Origin: Balneolaceae bacterium
GTDB taxonomy: Bacteria > Bacteroidota > Rhodothermia > Balneolales > Balneolaceae
Direction of reading: 5' to 3'
Assembly: GCA_007123785.1 (NCBI GenBank)
Contig: SLGL01000419.1
Coordinates: 1 to 12,686, forward strand
DNA length: 12,686 bases
The position numbers and the translations under genes were made by a program. This document shows positions 1 through 7,214 of this stretch, piece after piece. Every line of letters starts with the position of its first letter. Within the stretch, counting starts at the first letter, position 1. The notes under the pieces were generated by a model that had not been told where the DNA came from, made no database searches, and worked only from the letters and a program-made list of their open reading frames with translations.

Positions 1-624
1 CTTATTCCAGGTAATACCGGGAGCCCGCATTTTGTGTATTGTCACGATAAAGTTCAATCCGGTCAGGATCGATGAAAAACCCAGAATAAATACTCCGAAA
101 GTCATCGCCATCACATTACCACCGGTTGTGGCACTGTAGGGTGTGTAAAATGTCCAGCCGGTGTCTACACCACCTGTAAAAATGGCAAAGAGTGTAAATA
201 ACGCACCGATAACGTAGATATAATAACTTGCAAGGTTTAGTCGGGGAAAAGCTACATCTTTAGCCCCGAGCTGCAAAGGAAGCACAAAGTTACCAAGTAC
301 AGCCGGCACGGAAGGTATCAGGAAAAAGAAAATCATGATTGCACCGTGCAGTGTAAATACCTGATTGTAGGTATCTGCATCGATAAAACTTTGCGCAGGA
401 GTTAACAATTCCGTTCTGAGCAGAAGAGCTAAAACACCACCCACAAAGAAAAAGAAGGTGATAGAACCAAGATACAACAGGCCGATTTTCTTATGATCGA
501 CGGTTGTCATCCATGCCCATATACCTTTTTCCTCATTCAGGTAATGTTTTTCGGGATTTTCTTCCGGCTTAAAGCGCCGTACCTGTAATTTTTTTGTATT
601 CGAATTTTCTTCGTTCGTTGCCAT
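1..624 (-). CDS. coxA: Cytochrome c oxidase subunit I (caa3-type), N-terminal part only
   Basis: Catalytic subunit of a haem-copper oxygen reductase, an inner-membrane proton pump reducing O2 to water. The first 208 residues are present; the gene runs off the left edge, so the haem a3/CuB helices are not visible. Residues 34-45 hold the usual IWAWMTTVDHKK entry motif, followed by several hydrophobic helices. His93 in TLHGAIM is the expected low-spin haem a ligand of helix II. Asn112 and Asp123 in GNFVLPL...AKDVAFPRLN match the D-channel entrance of A-type enzymes. The GGVDTGWTFYTPYS stretch (151-164) is also typical. The ATG at 622-624 lies 4 bases after the coxB stop, so the two are probably translated together. 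No Shine-Dalgarno sequence is seen. The family call is very secure; the A-type assignment rests on the D-channel residues. Confidence 0.97.
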   Translation of the reverse strand, partial: MATNEENSNTKKLQVRRFKPEENPEKHYLNEEKGIWAWMTTVDHKKIGLLYLGSITFFFFVGGVLALLLRTELLTPAQSFIDADTYNQVFTLHGAIMIFFFLIPSVPAVLGNFVLPLQLGAKDVAFPRLNLASYYIYVIGALFTLFAIFTGGVDTGWTFYTPYSATTGGNVMAMTFGVFILGFSSILTGLNFIVTIHKMRAPGITWNK

Positions 625-628
625 CTAC

Positions 629-1570
629 TTACTGTAAGGTTTTTAAATACTCAATAATTGCATCGATTTGACGATCGCTAAGGGTACCGGAATAGGAAGG
701 CATTACCGGATCGAAACCTGCCGTGATTCTCGCATTTGGTTCGAGGATACTTTCACGTACATAATTTTCATCAACAGTTACAATTTCTCCATCCTGCATT
801 TCTCTTTCAGAACCCCATAGTCCCTGGAAACTTGGCCCCTGCAGACGTGTACCATCTGTCGAATGACAGGTATCGCACGCGTTTCGGGTTACAAGTTGTT
901 CACCGAGCTCAACGGGATCCATATCATCATCGGCAGAACCTGCTGTTTCGAGCCACGTTTCAAAATCTTCGACTGAATGCACATAAGTTGTGGCAAGCAT
1001 ATTGGAATGAGCATTTCCGCAATATTCTGCGCAGTAAATGATCGATTCACCAGTTTCAATCGCTTCAAACCAAACAGATGTATACCGATTAGGAAGGACA
1101 TCCATTTTAACCCGGAAATCAGGTATATAAAATGAGTGAAGAACATCATCTGAACTCATTATCAGTTTTACCGGACGATTTACCGGAACGTGCAACTCAT
1201 TAACGCTTACATGTCCGGTTTCATAATGAAATTCCCAAAGCCAGCTTTTACCAACCACACGGATTTCATAAGAATCGTCCGGGGCGGTAGTGAGATTCAG
1301 ATAGCCAGTAAAGCCCCAGCCAAATACGATCATTACAAGGATGAGAGGTATAACAGACCAGGTAATTTCGAGCTTATTGTTATGAGTAATTACAGGGGTT
1401 ACATCATCTTCGGATCGCCTTCGATACTTCCAGGAGAAGTAAACAATTGCAAATGTAATTCCGGCTAACAGAATTATGCTTGTAACGTTTATAAAATGGA
1501 ATAATGCATCCGTTTCAGCCGCAAGTGTGCTTTTGGCAGGTGGAAGCATAAATTCGCTTAGTCTATTCAT
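629..1570 (-). CDS. coxB: Cytochrome c oxidase subunit II with C-terminal cytochrome c domain (caa3)
   Basis: CuA-bearing subunit that accepts electrons and passes them to subunit I. With the chosen start it has 313 residues. Two membrane helices (about 28-46 and 71-90) form the hairpin anchor. The cupredoxin domain follows, with the KSWLWEFHYE aromatic patch (108-117) and CuA ligands His146, Cys180, Glu182, Cys184, His188 and Met191 (CAEYCGNAHSNM). A fused cytochrome c domain spans about 220-313: haem site CDTCH (232-236) and likely distal Met290 in VMPSY. The start at 1570 overlaps the end of the sco gene by 8 bases. The frame stays open upstream to an ATG at 1666, but that would add 32 residues lying wholly over sco coding sequence, so I reject it. 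A later Met (residue 8) is also possible. The fused tail defines a caa3 enzyme and removes the need for a separate soluble cytochrome c. Confidence 0.96.
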   Translation of the reverse strand: MNRLSEFMLPPAKSTLAAETDALFHFINVTSIILLAGITFAIVYFSWKYRRRSEDDVTPVITHNNKLEITWSVIPLILVMIVFGWGFTGYLNLTTAPDDSYEIRVVGKSWLWEFHYETGHVSVNELHVPVNRPVKLIMSSDDVLHSFYIPDFRVKMDVLPNRYTSVWFEAIETGESIIYCAEYCGNAHSNMLATTYVHSVEDFETWLETAGSADDDMDPVELGEQLVTRNACDTCHSTDGTRLQGPSFQGLWGSEREMQDGEIVTVDENYVRESILEPNARITAGFDPVMPSYSGTLSDRQIDAIIEYLKTLQ

Positions 1571-2396
1571 CAAGTATCTCGAATTTTTTTGGTTGTGAAG
1601 AACCTCGCTCGCGTCTCCAAAAAACGCCCAGAAATATACCCAGAATAATGACGGTAGCCAAGCCACCGAGCTTCATTATGTTCATCGCAACGGGTACATA
1701 ACTTTGCGAGGATGGATCATATGTAAAACAGTAAAATAACACCCTGTCAAGCGTTGAACCGATGGTTCCGTCGGCAGCTTCATAAAGAGCATTTCTCAGA
1801 TCAAATTCTCTGAATGAGGCTCCGTAGAGGTATCTGGTTACAACACCTTCGGGACTAATCATCATGATGCTGGCCAGGTGAATATATTCACCAAGACGTT
1901 CATCATATTTGTACCTGAAGCCAACTGCATCGGTTAATGCTTGTATGGCTTTTTCATTTCCGGTTAAAAAGTGCCATCCATCTTCTGCTCCGGGCCTGTT
2001 AAGGTCTGTCAGGTATGTCTCCTTTGAGGCCGCTGCTTGTTCAGGCGTTTCTTCAGGATCAATACTGAATGAAATAATTGTGTAATCTTTCCCCGGACTC
2101 CAAACCAGTTCATTCACTACTTTAAAAACAGCATCCAGCACCAATCCGCACAATACGGGACAATCGTAATAGAGCGGATTTAAAAGTACAGGTTTTCCAT
2201 CTTTCATCAGCTCTCCAATACTCACCGAATCACCTTCAGAGTTGGCAAAACGGAGATCCATTGGAATGGTTTCACCAAGCTTTTCATCGACTCCCACACC
2301 TGCAACTGCGGCTGGGCTTTGATTAAGCTGGGCAATGGCCGTATCAAAAAGGAAAAACACTGAAATCGTTAAAAAGATTGTCAGTGTGTGTTTCAT
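1563..2396 (-). CDS. Sco1/SenC/PrrC-family copper chaperone with C-terminal membrane helix
   Basis: Thioredoxin-fold copper metallochaperone, expected to load or reduce the CuA site of the neighbouring CoxB on the periplasmic face. From the ATG at 2396 it has 277 residues. Residues 1-22 form a signal peptide ending AIA. The copper-binding CxxxC is Cys79-Pro-Val-Leu-Cys83, and the third ligand of the family is probably His173 in EYIHLASIMMISPEG. The FYCFTYDP segment (221-228) is one I recall from a bacterial Sco subgroup. A hydrophobic helix at about 243-260 followed by RRER would tether the C-terminus to the membrane. An ATG at 2429 is in frame, but it overlaps the upstream gene and places 11 polar residues before the signal peptide, so 2396 is preferred, 16 bases after the preceding stop. 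The 3' end overlaps coxB by 8 bases, suggesting translational coupling. Confidence 0.92.
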   Translation of the reverse strand: MKHTLTIFLTISVFFLFDTAIAQLNQSPAAVAGVGVDEKLGETIPMDLRFANSEGDSVSIGELMKDGKPVLLNPLYYDCPVLCGLVLDAVFKVVNELVWSPGKDYTIISFSIDPEETPEQAAASKETYLTDLNRPGAEDGWHFLTGNEKAIQALTDAVGFRYKYDERLGEYIHLASIMMISPEGVVTRYLYGASFREFDLRNALYEAADGTIGSTLDRVLFYCFTYDPSSQSYVPVAMNIMKLGGLATVIILGIFLGVFWRRERGSSQPKKFEILDE

Positions 2397-2412
2397 ATTT
2401 CTAAAAGTGAAT

Positions 2413-2919
2413 CTATTCTTCGTTTGCAATAAGTGTAATAGCGCTGTCTATTGGAATTCGGTATATACCTTCATCGGGATCAACAACACCAAACGATTCC
2501 AGCCTGGCGCGATCTTTCTGCTGAAGCTCTTCAATATTGTAGAACTGGCTTCTCTGGGCACCGTCCTGTGCACTCGAAGATCTCGTATAATCATGAATAT
2601 ACATGATCGCAATAATAAAAATTACAATTGTAACTGTTCCGAAAATGGACCAAAAAGCAAGACGAGGATAATTCAATTTATCGAACGTCGCCCCATATTC
2701 AACAGATTTTACAAAATCATCAGAAGCATCTAACGAGACTTCTTCAATTGATTCTTCAACGGATGATGCATCAGTTTCGCGTATCCATTCGCGAATTTCT
2801 TTTTCGCTAACACCATGTTTTTTTGCAAGTTCTTGCACGGCATTATCTCCGCCGGCAGCAGCTTTTAATGCAATTGCCGCCTTTTCTTCTTCAGTAAATT
2901 TTTTTGATTGCTTGCTCAT
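2413..2919 (-). CDS. Small single-helix membrane protein with transposase-like HTH N-terminus
   Basis: A 168-residue protein between actF and sco; I recognise its parts but not an established function. Residues 8-48 (start FTEEEKAAIALKAA, end HGVSEKEIREWIRE) look like the helix-turn-helix of IS3-type transposase OrfA proteins. An acidic linker (50-68) follows, then one membrane helix at about 87-107. The predicted outside tail is 110-168 and contains LESFGVVDPDEGIYRIPID (140-158). That tail resembles a motif I recall from small proteins next to sco/cox genes in other phyla, of the form YGWVD...G..RIPI..A. With three arginine or lysine residues before the helix and none of the transposase catalytic domain, it is not a mobile element. 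By position it could be an accessory ACIII subunit (an ActG-like role), an oxidase-assembly factor or a membrane-tethered regulator. The gene is real: it is tightly packed, 21 bases after actF. Confidence 0.85.
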   Translation of the reverse strand: MSKQSKKFTEEEKAAIALKAAAGGDNAVQELAKKHGVSEKEIREWIRETDASSVEESIEEVSLDASDDFVKSVEYGATFDKLNYPRLAFWSIFGTVTIVIFIIAIMYIHDYTRSSSAQDGAQRSQFYNIEELQQKDRARLESFGVVDPDEGIYRIPIDSAITLIANEE

Positions 2920-2940
2920 GCCGAATCAGATTGATCAGAT

Positions 2941-4140
2941 TTATTGATGATAATGCTTGTTGAGGGAATCTGCCAGTTTTGGATCGTTCACCGGAACGAT
3001 GTTATGTTTCTTAAATCTTTGGAAGAACAGACCCATAAAAATGCCACCTAATCCGATGAATGTTGCGAAATCGAGCCAGCTAAGTGATACCCCTCCCTCA
3101 TTGAGTACAGGCATCACAATCCAGTGAATTTCTACAATATGCATAAATATCACCAGTATTGAGGCAAAAATAAGCAGTTTATAATGATGTTTTGAATCGC
3201 GGTTCAACAATACAATAAAGGGAATGATAAACCTGCATATCAAAAGTCCATAGGTTACAAAAGCCCAGCTTCCTTCAAGTCTGAAATAAAACCAAAGAGT
3301 TTCTTCCGGTATATTGGCATAATATTGAAGCAAAAACTGGCTGAATGCGATGTATGCATAAAATACAGTAAAGCCGAAAAACCATGCACCCAAATCGTAG
3401 ATATGGGCTTTGCCTATGGTATTTGTCAGGATTCCTTTTTTATGCAGCCAAAACACCATCAGAATGATAATCGGGAAAATAACCTGGAAACTCATGGCGA
3501 AAAAGTATACACCAAACATAGTGGAAAACCAGTGAGCATCCAGAGACATCAACCAGTCGAAAGATGCAAAAGCCACCGTAAATGAAAATATCAGAATACC
3601 GGGAGCACTAATGTTTTTAAGAACCTGAGTAAGGCCCCAGTCATTTGTTCTATCCATCTCAACCGATACCTTGTGCAACCTGTAACCCATGTAGCCCCAG
3701 ATTCCGAAATAGATAAACTGCCTTATAACAAAAAACGGAATATTAAGATAAGGTACCTTCCCGAGCATGATCGGATCTTCGGCCACATATTCTGCATTTG
3801 TCCAGGAGTACAAGCTGCTCATTCCAAGAATTACAGGAATCATGAATAATGACCAAATCCCGAGATTTGACATAAATGACTCCGGAATTCTGCGTAAAAC
3901 CGTACCCCATGAAGATTTGGTAATATGGTGAATCATTACCAAAATCAATGATGCCAGTGCCACACTTGTAAAAATGGTGAAGCTTGTTAAATAGGAAAAG
4001 AAAAACTGATCTTTATTAAGAAAATAACCAACTAAACTTGCTATCAGCCCAACAATGCCAAAACCATAAAAAGTTTTGGCCACATCCATGTTGGCTGGGA
4101 GTTGAACTGAATCGGTTAATTTTGGACTTGTTGAAGCCAT
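2941..4140 (-). CDS. actF: ACIII subunit ActF, NrfD-like membrane protein
   Basis: Integral membrane subunit of alternative complex III, a paralogue of ActC in the NrfD/polysulfide-reductase superfamily, usually annotated as quinone-binding subunit 2. It has 399 residues and about ten hydrophobic helices, with short loops and a charged C-terminal tail (FQRFKKHN...). Family-like segments are SFDWLMSLDAHWFSTMFG (about 193-210) and DLGAWFFGFTVFYAYIAFSQ (about 249-268), followed by YYANIPEETLWFY. The carboxylates and histidines in these helices suit a proton path, but whether this subunit binds quinol cannot be read from the sequence. It starts 25 bases after the actE stop. The preceding sequence is A-rich and has no Shine-Dalgarno motif. 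The call is secure from both sequence style and its fixed position after ActE. Confidence 0.95.
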   Translation of the reverse strand: MASTSPKLTDSVQLPANMDVAKTFYGFGIVGLIASLVGYFLNKDQFFFSYLTSFTIFTSVALASLILVMIHHITKSSWGTVLRRIPESFMSNLGIWSLFMIPVILGMSSLYSWTNAEYVAEDPIMLGKVPYLNIPFFVIRQFIYFGIWGYMGYRLHKVSVEMDRTNDWGLTQVLKNISAPGILIFSFTVAFASFDWLMSLDAHWFSTMFGVYFFAMSFQVIFPIIILMVFWLHKKGILTNTIGKAHIYDLGAWFFGFTVFYAYIAFSQFLLQYYANIPEETLWFYFRLEGSWAFVTYGLLICRFIIPFIVLLNRDSKHHYKLLIFASILVIFMHIVEIHWIVMPVLNEGGVSLSWLDFATFIGLGGIFMGLFFQRFKKHNIVPVNDPKLADSLNKHYHQ

Positions 4141-4165
4141 TTAATTCTACTTTTTTCGCTCGAAA

Positions 4166-5149
4166 TTATTCGTCTGATAACGATCGGATAAATTCAACCA
4201 GAGATTGAAGTTCACTTTCTGATAAATGGGTGTATGGTACCATTACATTGTCGTAGCCTTCCACTATAAGTGCACCCGGCTCTACAATAGATTCGATAAT
4301 GTAATCTTCATCGGCAACTGCTGTGGTGCCATCAGTAAATTCTCTTTCCGAACCGTAAAGTCCAAGAAATGTAGGACCTACAAGATCGCGTCCATCCAGT
4401 GAGTGACAAGCCTGACATGCATTCTGTATATAAAGTCTTTCACCTCTTTCAACCGAAACTTCATCATCACCTCGAACCGCCCGTGCTGCAGCAAGTGCTT
4501 CAGCTCGTACTTGTTCTTCATCAAAAATTCGCTGAAGTTCAGCAAGATCTAAATCATAACGTTCCATTTCAGCTTCTGGAACATTTTGACTTCTTTGCAA
4601 TGCTCGAATGTACGCAACTATGGCCCATCTGTCTTCTACACCGATTTGTGTAGCATAAGATGGCATTGTTCGGATACCTTCGGTAATTGCCGAGTAGAAT
4701 TCACCGGCTGGCATATTACGGCTGCTTTCAGAATGAAAAGTGGGTGCAGGCACATAACCATAACCACCTGTCATGATAACTCCCTGCCCATCTCCGGTGC
4801 CGCCATGGCACACCTGACAATATATATCATAACGGTCTTTTCCGCGATAAAGAAAATCGCGGGTAACATCAACTGGTATATCATCAATATAATCACCATC
4901 TTCGCCGACTCCTTCAAACAGGGCAACATCGTGTCGCAGATTTCCTCTTGCGACAGTACCTTCCACAGGCATTCTCATCGCCATACCATCCTCGAAAAAT
5001 GGATTTTCCTGCTGAGCATTAAAGCGCTCCTGGAAATTCATATTAAAATGATGGCGTATTGGTGGCTTATCTGTCTGCTGACCTCGACAAGAGAGCATTA
5101 CAACAGATAGCAAGACGATAACACTTAAAGGTTTTAGAGCCAATTTCAT
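4166..5149 (-). CDS. actE: ACIII subunit ActE, diheme form with an extra cytochrome c domain
   Basis: Periplasmic cytochrome c lipoprotein of alternative complex III, 327 residues. A hydrophobic leader ends at Cys21 (VMLSC, a loose lipobox), so it is probably lipid-anchored. The first domain holds haem motif CQVCH (111-115) and likely distal Met162 in TMPSY, as in ordinary ActE. A charged helical linker (about 190-235) leads to a second cytochrome c domain with CQACH (245-249) and likely distal Met303 in VMVPY. As I know the family, ActE is mono-haem, so the second domain is unusual. By eye that domain is close to half identical to the cytochrome c tail of CoxB, sharing GSERE, DE.Y..ESI.EP and G.D.VM in the same order. 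This points to duplication or domain transfer within the operon and a role at the ACIII-oxidase interface. It starts 41 bases after actD, with no Shine-Dalgarno sequence. Confidence 0.95.
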   Translation of the reverse strand: MKLALKPLSVIVLLSVVMLSCRGQQTDKPPIRHHFNMNFQERFNAQQENPFFEDGMAMRMPVEGTVARGNLRHDVALFEGVGEDGDYIDDIPVDVTRDFLYRGKDRYDIYCQVCHGGTGDGQGVIMTGGYGYVPAPTFHSESSRNMPAGEFYSAITEGIRTMPSYATQIGVEDRWAIVAYIRALQRSQNVPEAEMERYDLDLAELQRIFDEEQVRAEALAAARAVRGDDEVSVERGERLYIQNACQACHSLDGRDLVGPTFLGLYGSEREFTDGTTAVADEDYIIESIVEPGALIVEGYDNVMVPYTHLSESELQSLVEFIRSLSDE

Positions 5150-5190
5150 AATCTTAAAACAGTATTGAGAAATTTGGTGTTGATGATCGT

Positions 5191-5742
5191 TTACTCATCG
5201 TAAATCCGTTCGATATTGGTGGCGCCGATATCTTTCAGCAACTGCTGAACCTTTTCGGGTTCAAACTGCGGATCTTCCGATTCGATGCACACGAAAAAGC
5301 CATCATCTGTTGCTTTTTTAAAGTTTTCTGAATTAAATAATGGATGGTTCAATTTTGGCAGTCCATTCAGAAAAAACATTCCAAATACAGCTCCAAATGC
5401 CGAAAGAAGTACCGTTAGTTCAAAAATTACTGGGACCCATGCAGGAAAATTCATTAGCGGCTTTCCACTGATATTGATCGGATAATCCACAACCATCATA
5501 AAGTAAATCATGGCAATAGCACCGGTAAAACCAAGTAGTCCATGCCCAAAAACAATCCATCCAAGTTTGGACTTTTTAAGGCTCATGGCTTTATCCATCC
5601 CGTGAATAGGAAACGGACTAAATGTATCATAATGCCTGTATCCATTATTGGTAATTTGTTTGGCAGCATCCATCAGCGTTTTTGGATTGCTGAATTCGGC
5701 AAGAATACCATAAAGGGTTTTTTCAGATTTCGCTTTTTCCAT
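5191..5742 (-). CDS. actD: ACIII subunit ActD, DUF3341 membrane protein
   Basis: Two-helix membrane subunit of alternative complex III, DUF3341 family, 183 residues. A cytoplasmic N-terminal domain contains the hallmark DTFSPFPIHGMD (39-50). Two membrane helices follow, at about 60-85 and 103-127. The C-terminal domain (about 130-183) has a ferredoxin-like look, ending with LLKDIGATNIERIYDE. In known ACIII structures ActD packs beside ActC; it carries no cofactor, and none is visible here. The ATG at 5742 sits 11 bases after the actC stop, so coupling is likely. Length and motifs match the family and nothing is missing. Confidence 0.95.
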   Translation of the reverse strand: MEKAKSEKTLYGILAEFSNPKTLMDAAKQITNNGYRHYDTFSPFPIHGMDKAMSLKKSKLGWIVFGHGLLGFTGAIAMIYFMMVVDYPINISGKPLMNFPAWVPVIFELTVLLSAFGAVFGMFFLNGLPKLNHPLFNSENFKKATDDGFFVCIESEDPQFEPEKVQQLLKDIGATNIERIYDE

Positions 5743-5753
5743 CGGTAAACTTG

Positions 5754-7181
5754 TTATACAGATTTATTCGTTGGTTCGGGTACTTCAATTTTCGGAGGCA
5801 CATATTCTCCATCTTCATTGTAATTGTGTGGGTCTGCCTGAGGCATTACACCTTTCAATTCGGCAACTGCCACCATTGGCAGGAAGCGGAGAAACAACAG
5901 GAAAAATGTAAAGAACAGGCCAAATGTACCAACATAAGTCAACACATCCCACATAGTTGGGGAGTAGTAACCCCAGGAAGAAGGTAAAAAGTCTTGTGAC
6001 AGAGATGTAACTGTTATCACAAAACGCTCAAACCACATTCCAATATTCACTACAATTGAAATAACAAATGTGAAAGCCACATTCCTTCTGAGTTTCTTCG
6101 ACCAGAAGAATTGTGGTGAAACCACATTACAGGTTACCATGATCCAGTAAGCCCAGGCATAAGGCCCGGTGGCCCGAAGAATAAAAATTGCCTTTTCATA
6201 TTCAACACCGCCATACCAGGCAATGAAAAATTCCATCGCATAGGCAAAACCTACCATTGTACCGGTAACCAGTACAATAATATTCATTTTTTCGATGTGG
6301 TCTACGGTCATAATATCTTCCAGGCCGTAAATTTTTCGACATATAATCATTAGTGACAGTACCATCGCAAAACCCGAGAATACCGCTCCAGCCACAAAGT
6401 AAGGTGGAAAAATCGTGGTGTGCCACCCCGGTATGAGCGACACTGCAAAGTCAAAAGATACAATGGTATGCACTGAAAGTACCAGCGGAGTCGCCAGCCC
6501 GGCCAGAATCATATATGATTTTTCATAGTTCCACCAGTGACGGTTACTTCCTCTCCATCCGAGAGCAAACGTACCATATAGAACTTTTCCAATTTTACTT
6601 TTAATCCGGTCACGGATTGTCGCGAGATCGGGAATTAAACCCACATACCAGAAAAGAAGTGAAACCGTAAAATAGGTAGAAACTGCAAATACATCCCACA
6701 ACAGCGGACTGTTAAAGTTTGGCCACATCGCCATTTGATTGGGTATCGGGAAAACCCAGTAAATGACCCAGATACGTCCGACGTGAATGGCAGGGAACAG
6801 GCCCGCACACATCACCGCAAAAATGGTCATTGCTTCGGCAAAACGGTTAATGGCCGTTCTCCATCCCTGCCGGAACAGAAACAGAATCGCAGAAATTAAC
6901 GTACCTGCGTGGCCAATCCCAACCCACCAAACAAAGTTGATAATTGCCCAGCCCCAGCCAACCGGCTGATTTAATCCCCAAATACCGGTTCCTTCCCATA
7001 TCAGGTAAGCAACAGCTACCAGCAGGATTAGCAGGAGTATATTTGATATTCCAAAAGCGACATACCATGCTTTCGGTGTGGGCCGCATGTTTATGTCGGT
7101 AACCATTGCGGTTATGTCCTTAAAATCGTGGTTACCCTTTACAAGAGCGGGCTCCGGAACGTATTCGTACGTTTTACTCAT
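5754..7181 (-). CDS. actC: ACIII subunit ActC, NrfD-like quinol-oxidising membrane subunit
   Basis: Main quinol-binding membrane subunit of alternative complex III, 475 residues with about ten helices. It should oxidise menaquinol near the periplasmic side and pass electrons to the Fe-S domain of ActB. The family signature INRFAEAMTIFAVMCAGLFP is at 111-130, followed by AIHVGRIW with His133. Other polar residues inside helices that fit quinol binding or proton transfer are Asp163 (LLWDVFAVS), His238, Asp244, and Glu385-Arg386 (MWFERF). The matching of these residues to functional ones in studied complexes is from memory. The C-terminal tail (440-475) is soluble and acidic. The start at 7181 lies 33 bases after the actB stop; an AAGGA-like string is about 20 bases upstream, too far to act as a ribosome-binding site. 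Confidence 0.96.
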   Translation of the reverse strand: MSKTYEYVPEPALVKGNHDFKDITAMVTDINMRPTPKAWYVAFGISNILLLILLVAVAYLIWEGTGIWGLNQPVGWGWAIINFVWWVGIGHAGTLISAILFLFRQGWRTAINRFAEAMTIFAVMCAGLFPAIHVGRIWVIYWVFPIPNQMAMWPNFNSPLLWDVFAVSTYFTVSLLFWYVGLIPDLATIRDRIKSKIGKVLYGTFALGWRGSNRHWWNYEKSYMILAGLATPLVLSVHTIVSFDFAVSLIPGWHTTIFPPYFVAGAVFSGFAMVLSLMIICRKIYGLEDIMTVDHIEKMNIIVLVTGTMVGFAYAMEFFIAWYGGVEYEKAIFILRATGPYAWAYWIMVTCNVVSPQFFWSKKLRRNVAFTFVISIVVNIGMWFERFVITVTSLSQDFLPSSWGYYSPTMWDVLTYVGTFGLFFTFFLLFLRFLPMVAVAELKGVMPQADPHNYNEDGEYVPPKIEVPEPTNKSV

Positions 7182-7214
7182 GTTCAGTCAGTTGCAATTA
7201 AATCCTTTGTTGAA

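Noticed and set aside
1571..1666. Upstream in-frame ATG for coxB at 1666, adding 32 residues
   Set aside because: It would lie wholly over sco coding sequence and place an extra hydrophobic stretch before the normal subunit II N-terminus.
2776..2900. Remnant insertion sequence suggested by the HTH
   Set aside because: No transposase catalytic region, terminal inverted repeats or target duplication; the frame is intact and continues into a membrane protein.
4586..5110. 174-codon plus-strand open frame opposite actE
   Set aside because: Antisense shadow of a clear cytochrome gene; no recognisable motif.
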